Positions 35,225 through 47,999 of a stretch of 64,000 nucleotides of DNA are shown here, piece after piece (positions within the stretch are counted from its first letter, which is position 1; the number at the start of each line of letters is the position of its first letter). The DNA is taken from assembly GCA_002189035.1 (NCBI GenBank), contig CM007989.1:2852001-2916000 (forward strand), read 5' to 3'. Source of the DNA: Utricularia gibba. Lineage: Eukaryota; Streptophyta; Magnoliopsida; Lamiales; Lentibulariaceae. The notes under the pieces were generated by a model. The model saw only the letters and a list, made by a program, of their open reading frames with translations, was not told the DNA's origin and made no database searches. Position numbers and translations under genes: made by a program.

Positions 35225-36365
35225 CCTCAATTCTGTCCACAGACAAAAGCTCATGCGTTCCCTTTCGATCGCCCCCCTGCACATTCTGTGGTATAAACAG
35301 CATTTTACCGGTCGATTTCCAGTGAATTCCTTCCTTACTTCCTTCCCAGTGCACCCATCACATCCCGCATTGTGTTTGCGGGGGGGATGACTTCAATTCA
35401 TGTGCGGTATTGATTAGGAGGATCCGGACAACGAGATATAAATGCAACAACTCTCGACCGTACGGACCCTGTAATGAAACTCATCTGTCCCATTGGGCCT
35501 TCCCTGCCGGCCGGCCGCCGGTGACTCCTCTCTCCTACTACCACTATTATTATTAAAAGAACAGAGTTCGTTCATCTTCGTTCCCCAAGCAGAAAACCAG
35601 AAAACCAGTTCATTTTTCTTACAAAAACAATGTACTACCGATCAGTTTTCTTCTTCTTCTTCTTACCAGAAGACGAACGCATTTATTAGTCGAGGCACGT
35701 GACACGTCCCTTTTGCTCACACATCACTGGGCATGGGTGTGAACGGAATAACTATCGAAGACCTAGCAAATTGCACCAACTTATCAATTCCGATGTGGGT
35801 GCATAAACTTACAAGGCGTTAATTAATTGCTCTGGTTGGGTCTAAAAACCCAACTGTAAAAGGGAAATCATTTCCAAAATGACCTGCACATTTGGCGTGT
35901 GGTGTTGGTGTGACCTTTTCACACTTTCCTGGTTTTTTTTTCCCAAGGTCTTGGTAGTAGTAGTAGTAGTGGAAGCCACCGCGATCTTTCACAAACTTCA
36001 ATCCATCATTCCACCCATGTGAAAATGTCCCAAAAAGATAGGCCAGACGTCACTTCTCCACCTTCTCTTCCAAGTAAAAGCCCACCCTGAACTGTTTGTC
36101 TGAGTAAAAAAGCCATAGAATGCCCCTGCGTACCTGGAAATCTGCTTTAAAATCTAAAGGCATCTGAATGGCTCTGAACTAAGCTGCTGGACACACATGG
36201 GTTGTGGCGGGTGTCGCCCAACATACATGAGGACCGGGGGCCGGTACGGATGCTCCTTCAAGATTCTAGTGAAGAGACCAAACAGGAAGAATTCTAACAA
36301 CGTGCAAAAGCTCTATTACAATCTGATATCAAACATTCCTCATTAGTTGTTCCTTCCAACCTAAT
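35225..36365. other. Intergenic spacer, SHINE to O-fucosyltransferase
   Basis: No gene supported. It contains CTT (35648-35663) and TAG (35954-35968) trinucleotide runs. It probably holds both 3' UTRs. Confidence 0.6.
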
Positions 36366-38324
36366 CTACAGTTTAAACTCACAGAAGCAATCGGGCAACG
36401 CAGATCCTACCCCCATCACAAAGTCATCCCTGTGGACCTTCCACAGGGCTTCCATCAAGGCGTCACCTTGGAGTCCTTGAGAAGTCAGGGCGGCGAAGGC
36501 CCTCCGGCTTAAGAAGAGTGTTTTCCATGAACCCGCCATAGCCCTCATGGCAGCAACCATTTTATCCATGTTCCCAAAGTATGTTGCTATGTAGGCATCA
36601 CTGTTGATGGCCACAAAGTAATCCAATGCAGCTTTTGTGTTCCCGTGCATGTTTTCAAAGTCCTCACCGCTTAAAAGGGAAGCTTTTGTAAAGACATTAG
36701 TGTATGTTGAGGTCAGTCCTCCAACCTCCATCAAACCATCTCCAGCTGCCAGATATATGTTTGTGTTGGGGGGTAGAGCAAGGGCTTGAAGGACGGTTGC
36801 AGTTTCCCTTGGTGTCAGGGGGCACTTTCCGCGGTTTCTCCACACACGGGCTTGTTCACCAGTCCACGGTTTCCTGTCTACTCTTGCCGCCTCGATTGCT
36901 TGCATGGAAGCAGGAGAGAGACTAGAGTACTCACATTGGCTATAAGCAACCATATCAGGTTCGAAACGAAGATGAAGTGCAAGGAAGGGCTTTGGTATGG
37001 CATTTAGAAGTTCAGTTCCCTTCTTCTCCAGTGCGCTGGTTAAGCGCAATGCATTATAGCAAGCCTGGCAACGTGCCGCTTTTCCATAAAGAGGATACCT
37101 GGGGTCGAAGTAGCAACAGAGTAAGAAAGGATAAATTGGCCGGCACAAGTTTTCATTCACGATGTCGGAAATGACAGAATAAAAATCAAGGCAGGCACCT
37201 ATCCCTTCTTTGGCTCATTGCAGGTGTGATTGAAACGTAGTGATGTTCCAAGAGCGACGGAAGCACGGTTTCTATATAATCAAGTGTGCCCTTACGCTTG
37301 CTGCAATCGACTCTGACAGGCTCTTTGGAGGCAAGCTCTGGAGGCAGCTCTTTCACCACATCAATGAACCCCTTCATTTGTTCAATGAAGTAATCCACAT
37401 CAAACACATCTCCAAATCCACTGCACGCATCAACCAAGAGGGCAGCGGATAAGTCCCTTCTTTATCATCAACCAAGTGCAATTCTTAGGAAAAGGACGGT
37501 TTCCCATCAATTGTCCAAGGGAATCCATGATATCTACCTAGATTCATTCCAATAAGCAGCAACTTCGAACTTGGGTAACACGAGAGTAGCATTAAGCAAG
37601 CGCGCAATGCCAACACCATCACAGAACTGAGACGGTTCCAATTACTCCATTAATTTCCAGAGTAAAGAAGAAACCAAGAAAGCAAATTCATACAAACACA
37701 AAGATAATACTTACATCCCTCCTCATCTGATTAAGCCCACCGTAGCAATCCACTCGAAGATACCCATTGCTCTTAACCGGCAGAGCTGCAGCATTTCACA
37801 GAAAAAACCAATGCAAACGTCTGCATGTTGAAAGTCAATGCCGACTTAGAAAAACTAAAGAGACACTAAATATGGAAAGATGCATTAGAGAAACCTAACA
37901 GCTAAACAAGTAAAAACGAATTCAAGTAAAAAAAAACCTGCCAACGACAGCATCAAATAACACCCGCTCATTTTCCTATTCCTAGCAACACCAAGCATAT
38001 CAAAGTGAACAAAAAAAAAAAAAAGAAAGAAAGAAACTAACCCACGGGATGCCCTTTCCGCCACCAGTCGCAAGGCCGCCATTCGAATAGTCTCCGCAGA
38101 CTCCAGATCTCCGCTCTTTGGGACCTATGGATTGCCTCACACGTTAAACCATCCACAGAATCAACAGAAACAATAAAGGATCTGGAAGCACTCGCTGAAT
38201 CCCGTACATACCGAGGAGAAGCGGGAAGCGTGGGATAAAATGGGAAAGGGGAAAGAGAAAGCAGAGTTACAAACACGGGAATGAAGATCAACGGCGCAAT
38301 AAAAAAAACTCTCGGAGACATCAT
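36366..38324 (-). CDS. O-fucosyltransferase family protein (DUF246/GT106-like)
   Basis: Five exons, all in phase (38324-38042, 37785-37715, 37626-37538, 37420-37199, 37098-36366), encode 465 residues. Type II Golgi topology: a short cytosolic start, a signal-anchor (VFFIAPLIFIPVFVTLLSL, about 6-24), then the lumenal catalytic region. Donor-binding signatures include NGYLRVDCYGGLNQMRRD, FCDGVGIARLLNATLVLPKF, HLRFEPDMVAYSQCEY and IYLAAGDGLME, ending DDFVMGVGSALPDCFCEFKL. Plant members include pectin RRT rhamnosyltransferases and arabinogalactan-related enzymes, so acceptor and sugar are not fixed by homology. The upstream 5' UTR contains a TTTTC-rich run at 38396-38428. Frame intact. Confidence 0.92.
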
Positions 38325-38394
38325 CCAAAAACCCACCGCACTCCCCTGAACTCGGAACGGAAGCCGGAGGAGATCGACAAGAATATCAGAAATA

Positions 38395-38427
<33 letters not shown>

Positions 38428-41143
38428 CCTATACCCCGCACAAAAGCTCTTCTACCAACTAAAACAACAAGACTCCAAGGTCTGTGATTGTGATTAATTT
38501 GGGCTGGGCGTTTCCTCATGGGCCGACTCTCTAGCACACATGTGCGGGCCCGAACTTGATACATAATTGAGTTAAAATGCCACTATGTACGGACGTGCCA
38601 TTTGAAGCAGCATTAGGGACATCCAATCCATGTCCCAAATCAGGAGGGGCTGAAATGGACATTTTCCGATTAGAAGGGATCCGGGAATGAATTCATCACA
38701 TTGGTTTTTAGTACAAATTGTGACAAAGATGCTTGAACTTGAAACCGCAATAATCATTCTCAACTGTTCAGAAAGGGCAGCTGGAGGGATGGAGGGTCCT
38801 CCCCATTCATTATATCTATGTCAAAACGTTATCCTGCCGCTGTCTGAATCACCACCCCTATTTCCCACACTAGCACCATAAAAAAAAATGAACACTAATT
38901 TATTTTTATTTTTTTATCGTATGTTCGTATATAAACCCACCAGCTTCCATTTGACGATAATAAAAATTGAAAAAAAAAAGAAACTTACTTAAGGTTATCA
39001 ATCAATCAATATAAAAGGATGCCAAAAAAATTGGAACCACATGATTTATCACTACCACATTTTTGTGAGATCTACGAAAGAGACACCCTCATCAACCCAT
39101 TTTATTGGCGCTTTATGTTACAAATAAGCAAAGGTGAAACACAAGCCCTAATATTGTCGGCGACCGTTCATCTACGTGACTATGTATCCAGCTTTGAAAC
39201 GATATGTTGTATATCATGGGTAAAATAATTAGGGGACATTAGTGTTTTTTTTTTTTAATTTCTCAAGGGAGGGAGGCGAAGGAGGCCGGGTTATTTTGAA
39301 ATCTGACCATCCTCTCTCTACTGTGTGAGAAATATGATCATTCTATATGATAAAAAATAGTATTAATGTGTGAGACGATCGTTACTTTTCAGAACTACCG
39401 GGCGAAGCCCCCTTCCCACACCACTATGTATCCGCCCCGGAAATAAATTTACACATGTTATGGAATGGGCATCTTGGTGACATGCCACGATCGCGCGAGT
39501 GCCTCGCGCGCTCCTGCACGGGTCACACTTATTTTGGTCGCGTCATCATTTTGATTTTTTTGATATATTCATCATTTACATTAAAAAAAAAAACACAATA
39601 ATAATGTTGATTGTGATATGCTAGAATAACTGTTTTTTATGTATTAAAATTTTGGCCGTCATCTCATTGCTGTTATAAAAGTCAGTTTTTGTAATGTAAA
39701 TTTATTAACTTAATGTATGATAGAAAATATACGAATGTCCACTTTTATAAATTATCCGTGTTTTTTTGTTTTAACAGTGTGTGAAATCACATGATGGATG
39801 ACTGAGCTAGGTGGATCTGAAGTGTAGGTTGGGCCCACAAGTAGATATGGACAGGCTGGCGTTCCAAGTCCACATGTATCCACGTCATATCCAGCAATTA
39901 TTCTTTTCATTTTGTCCCCTGCATTTGTATCCGCACATGACTGAACGACCCAATAATTTAAATCACAACCCTAAAACATTTCTATTTCTAAATGACCAAT
40001 TTTTATGTTAAATCATTTGTAATATTAACATAAAAAAATGAATATTGAAAATGACCAATTTTATTACATACATATCATAGTATTCTCAAATTTGTAAATC
40101 ATTTGTAGCGTGTACATATACGATATTATCACCCGAATAAGTCAATTATTCGTTAATAATTTGTTTTGCCCAATTGGACAACAATATCCCTTTCAACACC
40201 CCCAGCTCACTCATTTCTATGCGCACGATGCAAAATTGCCCTATTTTCCGCAATTACTGCGATTTTATCGATTTTAATCTTCCTATCACAAATGCAAAAT
40301 GGACTATTAATTGACCCATTAAGGTAGTGTTTTCTTTAATGGGATTCGATAGATTTAAAAATAGGATTATAAATTAAAATATGTTAATTTAATATATTTA
40401 AATAAATCGAAATTGTATAGATTTTTTTAATATTTTATATACGTAAGTTTATTTACTTAATACCACTTAATTCCGTTTCTCAAAAAAATTAATACTTCTA
40501 CATCAAATTTGTTTAAACTGAACCAAATTAAACCTTTTATCGCACAAAAACTATGAATTCCACACACTCGATTCCAAAAACCATATGATATAAAAAAAAT
40601 ATCCTGAAATTCATATATTAAACAAAACAAACCCAATGTGTCTTATTTTTTCTACCTGTCGCTGTCGGAGAGCTGTCGTATGCCGTTGAATGTTGAATAT
40701 AATATCCCAAATGATTGATAATGCAGCTCATTTATCTTACGTCCAGAGGAAACCCTACACAACAGTCTTGAGCTTAATCATGATATTTTTTGGTAAATAT
40801 TATAAAAAACTGAATTTATTGTAATAACGAGAGATGGATATTTTGCAATGTGAATAATTGTTTTTATCTATATGGAATTCGGCGAGGTGGGTGTGTGAAC
40901 AAATTGGCCCTTGTACGACTTATTTAAATGGTACCCCTTGTAAAATAATTGGGGAAAAATAAATAAATATTGTGGACTGGAGGGCATGATCAACATGTAA
41001 CAGCATTTCTCTCTATAAATTGTTGCACCTCGCCGGCTCATCTACGCCCAAGCAGGCAACACACAGCGAAGGTGGTCGGTCCTCCTGTCCTTCCCGGCGG
41101 CAGGGCTTTCGTTTTGAGTTTTCTCCGGCAGGGGGATCTAAGA
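38325..41143. other. Intergenic region (2.8 kb), AT-rich
   Basis: No supported gene. AT-rich DNA with one isolated GC-rich perfect hairpin at 39492-39510. It serves as the divergent promoter space for the fucosyltransferase-like (-) and glyoxalase (+) genes. Confidence 0.6.
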
Positions 41144-42114
41144 ATGACGGGGAAAAAAGGGAACCCACTGAGCCTCTCTTCGCTGAACCACATCTCTCTC
41201 GTGTGCAAATCTGTTGAAGCGTCTAGGGACTTTTACCAGAATGTCCTGGGATTCCATCCTGTCCGGAGGCCGCAATCTCTGAAATTCGATGGTTCCTGGT
41301 AAATCCAGTCATCCGGAGGTTTTTTGTTTGGTTGTCTTTGGATCTGTGTGGATGCTGATTCGACGGTTCCCTGGTCTTTGTCTAGGCTTTTTGGGCATGG
41401 GATTGGGATTCATCTTCTCCAGTCTGAGGAGCCTCATAATATGACCAAGAAAAGCGTGATCAATCCCAAGGACAATCACATTTCCTTTCAGGTACACACA
41501 CATTCTTCTCCTCTTGCACAACAACTGACATCCATATTCATATCAGACCGAAATCACATCATAAAAACTTTAGGATCAGGCCATCACCCAAGAGATCTAA
41601 CAGAGAATGGTTAATAGCGTAATTATTTGTTGCAAAAAAAATGGTTGACAGATCTCCAACAGGCGCACATGGGAGAATTACACCTCTCTGATAGACGAAT
41701 GAGGAGTGATGTATCAGTTGTGAGTTGGGAAATAGTGGTACAATAATCATCAAGTGTTGCATACCAGCTACGGTTGGTTGCACCAGAAAGCAAAGACTAT
41801 GAATTTTCCACATAGATATGACGAACTGATGGCGCAATGCGGCTTCTTTGGTGATGCAGTGCGAGAGCATGGGGGCTGTGGAGAGCAAGCTGACGCAATT
41901 GGGGATCGAATGGGTGCGGCAAAGAGTCGAGGAAGGCGGGATCTTCGTAGACCAGCTCTTCTTCCATGACCCCGACGGATTCATGATCGAGATCTGCAAC
42001 TGCGACGACATTCCGGTGATCCCCTTGGCCGGAGTCGGGGAGATGAGTTCCTGCTCCTGCTCCACCATGCTCGCTCTCCATCCCCATCTCCCAGTTTGTT
42101 CTTTAAAAAGCTGA
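41144..42114 (+). CDS. VOC-superfamily (glyoxalase I/GLYI-like) protein
   Basis: Three exons (41144-41298, 41386-41491, 41860-42114) give 171 residues in phase. One VOC module: SLNHISLVCKSVEASRDFYQNVLGF (beta-strand metal ligand H16), LFGHGIGIHLLQ, a second candidate ligand in DNHISFQ, and FHDPDGFMIEIC with a conserved Glu. The protein belongs to the plant GLYI4/GLYI7-type group, which resembles lactoylglutathione lyase and FosB. Methylglyoxal activity is unproven for many members. The C-terminus has a Ser/Cys-rich tail (MSSCSCSTM). It is a neighbour of the MASS gene, as in Arabidopsis from memory. Confidence 0.92.
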
Positions 42115-42761
42115 ACATCATTACACCATGAATGAATCAATCTCTTCTTTGTCCGCCCTGATTCCAGAATACGCTCCATTATATCCGTATATACCGTACA
42201 ACTTCCGGTAAGTTACTATATTTATCGTAATGTAGTAACTTACTTTCTTCTTTTGTTGCTTCCGAGCGTCGGTGGAGTCATCTCCGGAGTGCGGGTGGGG
42301 TCCACTGTGGAATTATTGGCCGCCGTCGATGTGTATTGGTTCACAATATATGGACGGAAGCAACTGAGGTGGGGCCCACCTGGTCTCGATCGGACGGATA
42401 ATAAAATTTTGATATAAATTTATAATGAATTTTTTAATTTAGAATATTGCTAATAATAATTGAGAATTCAGTAAGAAAAAGCAATTATTATCGTTTCTTA
42501 TCCGCGATGGACACGTGGCGTCTCGGTGGGCCGTGGCGGGTCACCGGAGCTCCATGATTAGGCGTCTTGTCGGAACACGTCACCCGACAATCGGGATTCT
42601 GAAACAGAGATTTTCTTAGGTGGGTAAACGGGTATCTTTTAAGACGAAGAACCAGGATGTATTCCATTGCAATGATGCTAAACGTGTACAAATTCTTCCG
42701 GTATAGCTAGAAAACCAAACCGGTGATTTTTTCCAACGAAAAATCTCCTTCCGTCAACTTT
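42115..42761. other. Spacer between the VOC and MASS genes
   Basis: No gene supported; convergent 3' ends. Confidence 0.55.
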
Positions 42762-43055
42762 TCACACCACGCGCTTCCTATCCGCAGGACGGCGCCCCCG
42801 CCGCCTGGATTTACCAAAACCGCAGCAGAGCCCATAAAGGGAAACCTTTGGGGAAGGCGGCTCCTGCGGCTCCGGTTCCACCGCCGCCTTGGTCTTCACC
42901 TTCGTGGGCCTGGATGGGTCACCGGGGCTTCGTTTCTTCGGTTCCGGGTCGGCAGGAATCTGAACCTGTTCTCCGGATAAGAACCTGTCTTCCCAGACCA
43001 ATCCCGATGACCCCTGTCGTCTGAAAGACACTGCCGATCTCTGCAAACCCTCCAT
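42762..43055 (-). CDS. MAPK-substrate (MASS)-type small protein, At1g80180-like
   Basis: 97 residues, single exon. The N-terminus MEGLQRSAVSFRRQGSSGLVW is the family signature. A Pro/Lys-rich linker with Ser-Pro sites (KRSPGDPSRP; EPPSPKVSLYG) fits MAP-kinase phosphorylation, and the basic tail (GKSRRRGRRPADRKR) ends the protein. Family members (At1g80180, At1g15400) are phosphorylated by MPK3/6 and influence stomatal development. The sequence is short, but the motif order is distinctive. Confidence 0.85.
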   Translation of the reverse strand: MEGLQRSAVSFRRQGSSGLVWEDRFLSGEQVQIPADPEPKKRSPGDPSRPTKVKTKAAVEPEPQEPPSPKVSLYGLCCGFGKSRRRGRRPADRKRVV

Positions 43056-43517
43056 CGTAAAAGACGAAAAAAAACACCCTTTCTTGCGATAGGATTGGGA
43101 TCCAAATCAAATACTCTTTTCTACCTGTTTGCTTTTGTTTCCTAAACTTGACTTGGTCTTAAAGTGTAGTTATCATCATGAGATGATTCACATACATACG
43201 GACATACATACATGGTCATCCCCTTAAAATGAATTTTAGTGTTTATTTGTCGTTAGGCACGTGCGTCGGCAAGGATTGGGCCTTTTCAGCTCTTTACAAG
43301 CCCATGGTCCAAATCCTTTGGGCCTACTACGATGGCTCATGGACCGGCCAGATTATTACGGAATAAACTTTATGATTTTTTTTCCAGAAAATATAAAGAC
43401 GGGCTACGCGTGTTGAGTGCAAACGAAGCAAAAAAAAAAAAAAACAGGCTTATCCGAACGCCGTTGCAAAAATAGCAGAAGTCAATAAACAGCTGCTGAA
43501 TAAGCACGACGAATCCT

Positions 43518-43579
43518 CACACGCGTCGCGGAGGCATACGCGTGTCACCTTCTGGGGGTGTGTCTGAAACTGTATATAT
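43518..43579 (+). promoter_or_regulatory. LEA promoter: ACGCGT coupling-type elements and TATA box
   Basis: ACACGCGTCGCGG (from about 43518) and ATACGCGTGTCACC (from about 43529) resemble the ABA coupling element CE3 (ACGCGTGTC core). A TATA box TATATATT lies at 43572-43579, about 85 bp before the LEA start codon. This fits ABA- or desiccation-induced expression. Confidence 0.5.
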
Positions 43580-43660
43580 TGATGGGCATGCAACCCGCCT
43601 TCCTCCTCATCACACTGCAGAAAAGGAAGAACTTCTAGCTACAGAAAGAAAGAAAGGAAG

Positions 43661-44146
43661 ATGGAACAGCAGCAACCTGCCTACAAAGCTGGTGAAGCCA
43701 AAGGCCAGACTCAGGTGGCTGGCAAATCACCCACAATGTGCTTACGTTTTGCATTACTGAGTTTTTAAAAAGAATTCGTGTTTTCATATGGTTTTTATTT
43801 GTAGGAGAAAGCGGGACATGCCATGGAAGGGATGAAGGAGACTGCACACCACGCCGAGGAGAAGGCTTCCCAGGCAGCCGAAGCAGCCCGTTGCAAGGGC
43901 CAGGAAGGGAAGGAGCATGCCGGCGGGGCGGTAGAAGCTGCCAAGGAGAAAGCTACCGGAGCGGCGGAAGCCACTAAGGAGAAGGCAGCGCAGATTGCAG
44001 AGTCCGGTAAGGAGACGGCTGAGGCTGGCAAAGAGAAAGCTGGAGGGATGCTCCAGAAAACTGGGGAACAGTTGAAGGGGGCAGCTCAGGGAGCCACTGA
44101 TGCTGTGAAGAGCGCTTTTGGGATGGGTGGAGAAGACAAACAGTGA
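43661..44146 (+). CDS. Group 3 late embryogenesis abundant (LEA_4) protein
   Basis: Two exons (43661-43714 and 43805-44146) give 131 residues. The N-terminus MEQQQPAYKAGEAKGQTQ is followed by 11-mer-like amphipathic repeats rich in Ala/Lys/Glu (…AAKEKATGAAEATKEKAAQIAESGKETAEAGKEKA…). It has almost no hydrophobic residues and a single Cys. Such proteins are disordered in solution and become helical on drying, protecting membranes and enzymes. The last block (GAAQGATDAVKSAFGM) is the usual LEA_4 ending. The promoter carries ABA-type elements. Confidence 0.93.
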
Positions 44147-44214
44147 ATGAAACTGAAAAACCAACACTGCCATCTATCACACTCCTATTTCTTGTGCTTG
44201 CCTGTTTCTATGTT

Positions 44215-44480
44215 CCCATGGCTTTGGTGATGTGGTGTGCTCTTTACCTGGGAATATTAGTTGAATAATCTCGTGCATCTGCATCTGTTTGGCGTTGTCA
44301 TAGAACTCGAGCAATAATGCCACAAGGTTTAAAAGTTCTAAAGAAACACAAAAAGATACACTTCTCCCACGTTACCATGGCTTTGTTGTTCCTGTGTTTT
44401 TTTTCCTGGTTTTGTTATCGCTGTGTTCTTTGTCCTGAGGATTTCAATTGAAAAATTTCGTGCAACTGCAACTGTTTTAC
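44215..44480. repeat. Diverged duplication of the LEA 3'-flanking segment
   Basis: 44215-44290 (CCATGGCTTTGG…GTGTGCTCTTTACCTGGGAATATTAGTTGAATAATCTCGTGCATCTGCATCTGTTT) reappears in diverged form at about 44376-44480, with shared TGTTCTTT…CTGAGGATTTCAATTGAAAAATTTCGTGCAACTGCAACTGTTT. Confidence 0.6.
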
Positions 44481-44600
44481 ATACTAGAGAACCTGAGCTC
44501 TTCTCACCAAAATTTCAAGGAACAACTGAAGTAACAACACTATCTCATGGTGTACACCTGAGTAAAGCAATGAAGCCAGTGAAGCCGGGGCTTCATTACA

Positions 44601-47600
44601 TTACCTGTTGCTGAAGGAGCACAGGTATCGCAGCATATACGCATTTGAGGAACATGTATCTGCTAAGTCTTGATGCACCCTGGTGATTGCTTTCTGCAAG
44701 GAGTTGAGAGAAGGACGGAGGTTTCTTGAGTGTTGATGGATAGCTTGACCGTGTATTCTAACGAGTTCCTGAAAGGAAACACAACAATTTTTTTAAGCCT
44801 AACTGCACTTGTTATAACACCAAGTAAAAGGAGTTGATATAGCTCATTGCAACCTCGGACCACCGGAGAATGTACTCCAAATAGGGGGAAGTCTCAAGTA
44901 GATCTGCCAGTGCCTCCACTAGTCTCTGCAAATATCTCAGAGGCACAGATGAAATAACGACCGGTATGTCTGCAGGAGGCACTGCGACTAAACACTTCTT
45001 TATATACGAATCCTCGTTCATGCGAAGACTGAGGATTAACGCTATTCTTGGTTCACCGTTTTGCAAAGCTTCATCCGCCGCCTAACTCCGGGTAAAACAT
45101 GATGAATCAGGTAACCATGAAAACACGACGATTCAAGTGTAATGTAATACTTTATACCTCTGGTGTGACATCGATGTCGAGATCGGTGGGATCAAATATG
45201 AATGTGTCATCCATGGAGTATATCAATACTCCTTCTGTGGTTGCCGCTGCCCAACTACGGCCAGTTGGTGCAATTCTCAAGCACTTGGTTCGGATGACAG
45301 GCCTTCCATTGTTAGGCATGGATCCGGGCAGGTTATATCCTGCTGTTCTTCGTAGTTGCTTGTCAACACCTTCTTCCGTGTCACTGTTGTGGTCATCTAT
45401 CAAATCCATTGGACCTGCTTCGGTCATGTTCTTGGAGTTCAAGAAATCAAGAACCCATCCAGGGATAAGTTGTGGGTAATCTGGAATTTACGTAGCAAAA
45501 CCTGGAGATCAAAGGAAAAAAACCATGAAGATTTTTGAACAATGGCACTCACGCTAGGAGCTCTAATAGACTGCTGACCTGATCCGCGATATCGTACATA
45601 CAAATATATCTACTGCTGCCTCCAGCCAATATATAGCTCCCATCTGCTGAATAACACAGGGTCGTGAAACACTTCCCGGCTGAAGAGTTTGCTGCTGATC
45701 TGCGATCAGTCATTAGACGGCCACCAGCAATATCCCTTCGACCCTCGATGGTGTAAATTTCCATGGCTTTTAGTGTATCCCAGAAATGAATTTGCCCGTC
45801 CAGCGTGCTGCATGCCAGCTGTTTGCCATCTGGACGGTAAACAAGCGTAAGGACATCATGGGTGTGATCAAAGGTTTCAGTTCCACCCCTTCCTTCAAAG
45901 ACATCCCATAACCTAACAGTCTTGTCCCAAGAAGAGGAAGCCAAGGTCGACTGCAGTGTAGTCAGGGTGCTGTTATTAGTAAAGGCTATGACACGTGGAA
46001 TATATCTAACAAAATGAACTATATACAAACACGACTGCATCAAGCTTCAGGTCAACATGTAATAATTATATAGGAGGGAAGACATAAAGGTGCTGCTGGG
46101 ATGGAGAATCTCACATTAGTTGGAGAAAACATCAAACCATGCACTGGACCGGTATGGCCACTTAGGATATCCAACATCCTCCCTGTCTTCATTGACCACA
46201 CAAATATCTAAAAGCAACAAGGCAGTTTCCTGGTTAGCAAAAATACTAGCAGCAACTCAAAAAACTACATATAGGTCAACAAGATAGCATCAGAAGCATC
46301 AAGACCTCAAATGAATCAAGGGTCCCTGCACAAATAACTTCTCCACTCTGATCTGCAGCCAAAGAAACAAACTGCTTTGGCGTTGGAGTAACAAAAGTTC
46401 TGAAGTTCCGATAGCGGAACAAATCCCAGGCTCGAACTGTCCCATCAAGAGATGCACTGAGGAGACAATTATTGCTAGCCATAAAATGCAAAGCAGTTAT
46501 CGCATTTGTGTGCTCGGAGAACGTCACAAAACAAAAGCCTGAAGAGACCGTCCAAACCTGAGAATCAATACCACAAAAATTCATCATTAGGAAGACATGA
46601 AATAGGAAATCAGTAACCTTTTGAAAGCATTAAGAACCATTCTATAACTACAAAGTGACCACTTAGAGAGTTCTGATTACCTTGATTTTGTTATCGTCAG
46701 CTCCAGTAGCCAAAAGCTGCGAATCTGGTGAATAAGCAAGGCAGTTCACATCAAAATAATGACCCTGTTGCTTCAGTATATAACTCTCTGATTTCCATTC
46801 CCAGACAAGCAACTGCCCAAGCTTGGCACACCCAAATGTTAACCAATTGCCCATGCCATTGAAAACTGCAGTAGTAATTTTCTTTCGTGAAATTGATAGC
46901 AAGTGAATGCAAACAAAATCGGGCATCTGATAGAGTCCGAAAACACCACTTGAGAAACCAACCACTACCATATCAAGCCCCTTATTGTAATCACAGGATG
47001 CTAATTTCCCTTGCAAGAAAAAGTGCTTCTTCTGTAATCTCCATCTCTTTTTATGCAACAAATTATCACTCTCTTGATCCAATTCATCATCCTTAGCATC
47101 AAATGTCTTCCTTTTCCTTGTGAAAGTCCCATCATCAACTTCCTCTATTACTTCCTGTCTCTGTTCGGGTGTTTTTGGGGAATCTGGATCCGAATGTTGT
47201 CCTACCGTCTCATCATCTTTGTCATCATTATCCTGGCACTTCCAATGAAAGATGGCACCGTCGCGGGACAATGTATAAACCTTATCAACAGAATTTTCCT
47301 TCTTATCCACACCAAAAAATGCTCCCACAATAACATCTCTATGACCCAGAAACATAAAAGGTTTAACGTATCTGCTCTTACACTCAACACCCAAATAAAA
47401 AAGTCTCGCAGTTAAATCTTTAGAACCAACAACCAAATAATCAGCCTCAGGGCTCCAATCAAGAGAAGTTACGCGATCATTACAATCAGAAAAGGTCCTA
47501 ATCAACTCAAAAGGGAAAAACTCCTTTCTAAATCCCGGGGACCGCCAGATCTGAAGTAGCTTACCAGCACCAACTGCAATAAATCTACCATCCGGACTGA

Positions 47601-47901
47601 ACTTAACGCAAGAAACATGATGCTTAAAGGTAATGCGATGCAAAACAACGCGGCGATGCAGATTTATGAATAAGCAGCGGTTGTTATCATCAACTGTGAG
47701 AATAAAAACGCCGTCAGGGGACGCAGCGATGTGCCGCAGATTGGACGAAGCTTCACAAGGTAGAGTCGAAGTTTCGGACTTTACAAGATCGGTGACGGAC
47801 ACCCTGTTCCCCACCGACGAGACAAGCAAAGTGTTGTTCACTACGACTACATTACCGCCGCGGTACGGCGCGCCAAGAAGGTTTTGGAACCTGAAATTCA
47901 T
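44601..47901 (-). CDS. PWP2: PWP2/UTP1, WD40 protein of the SSU processome; frameshifted as given
   Basis: U3 snoRNP (UTP-B) subunit needed for 18S rRNA processing in the nucleolus. Exons: 47901-46681, 46557-46306, 46207-46115, 45950-45579, 45501-45158, 45081-44854, 44768-44601. About 892 residues, with two WD40 propellers (for example GHYFDVNCLAYSPDSQLLATGADDNKIK; HTNAITALHF…SASLDGTVRAWD; SSSWDKTVRLWD) and the Utp12/PWP2 C-terminal domain (VLLRKFQITHNLSLDG…; LVRIHGQ…QKAITRVHQDLAD). Exon 5 is 344 nt where phase needs 345. After HNLSLDG the given frame stops, and one extra G at 45454-45456 restores VLDFLNSK and all that follows. A telo-box lies upstream, as in other ribosome-biogenesis genes. 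Confidence 0.95.
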
Positions 47902-47990
47902 GGCGAGGAACCCCTAACCGGAATCGAAATCAAGATTGGCGGAAGAGGCTGCTGCCTCAGGGTTTATGTTTTGCCTGCCTGTCCCATTCT

Positions 47991-47999
47991 AAACCCTAA
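47991..47999 (-). promoter_or_regulatory. Telo-box (AAACCCTAA) upstream of PWP2
   Basis: AAACCCTAA lies 90 bp upstream of the PWP2 start codon, with another AGGGTTTA at about 47959. Telo-boxes are enriched in promoters of plant ribosome-biogenesis and translation genes. Confidence 0.5.
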
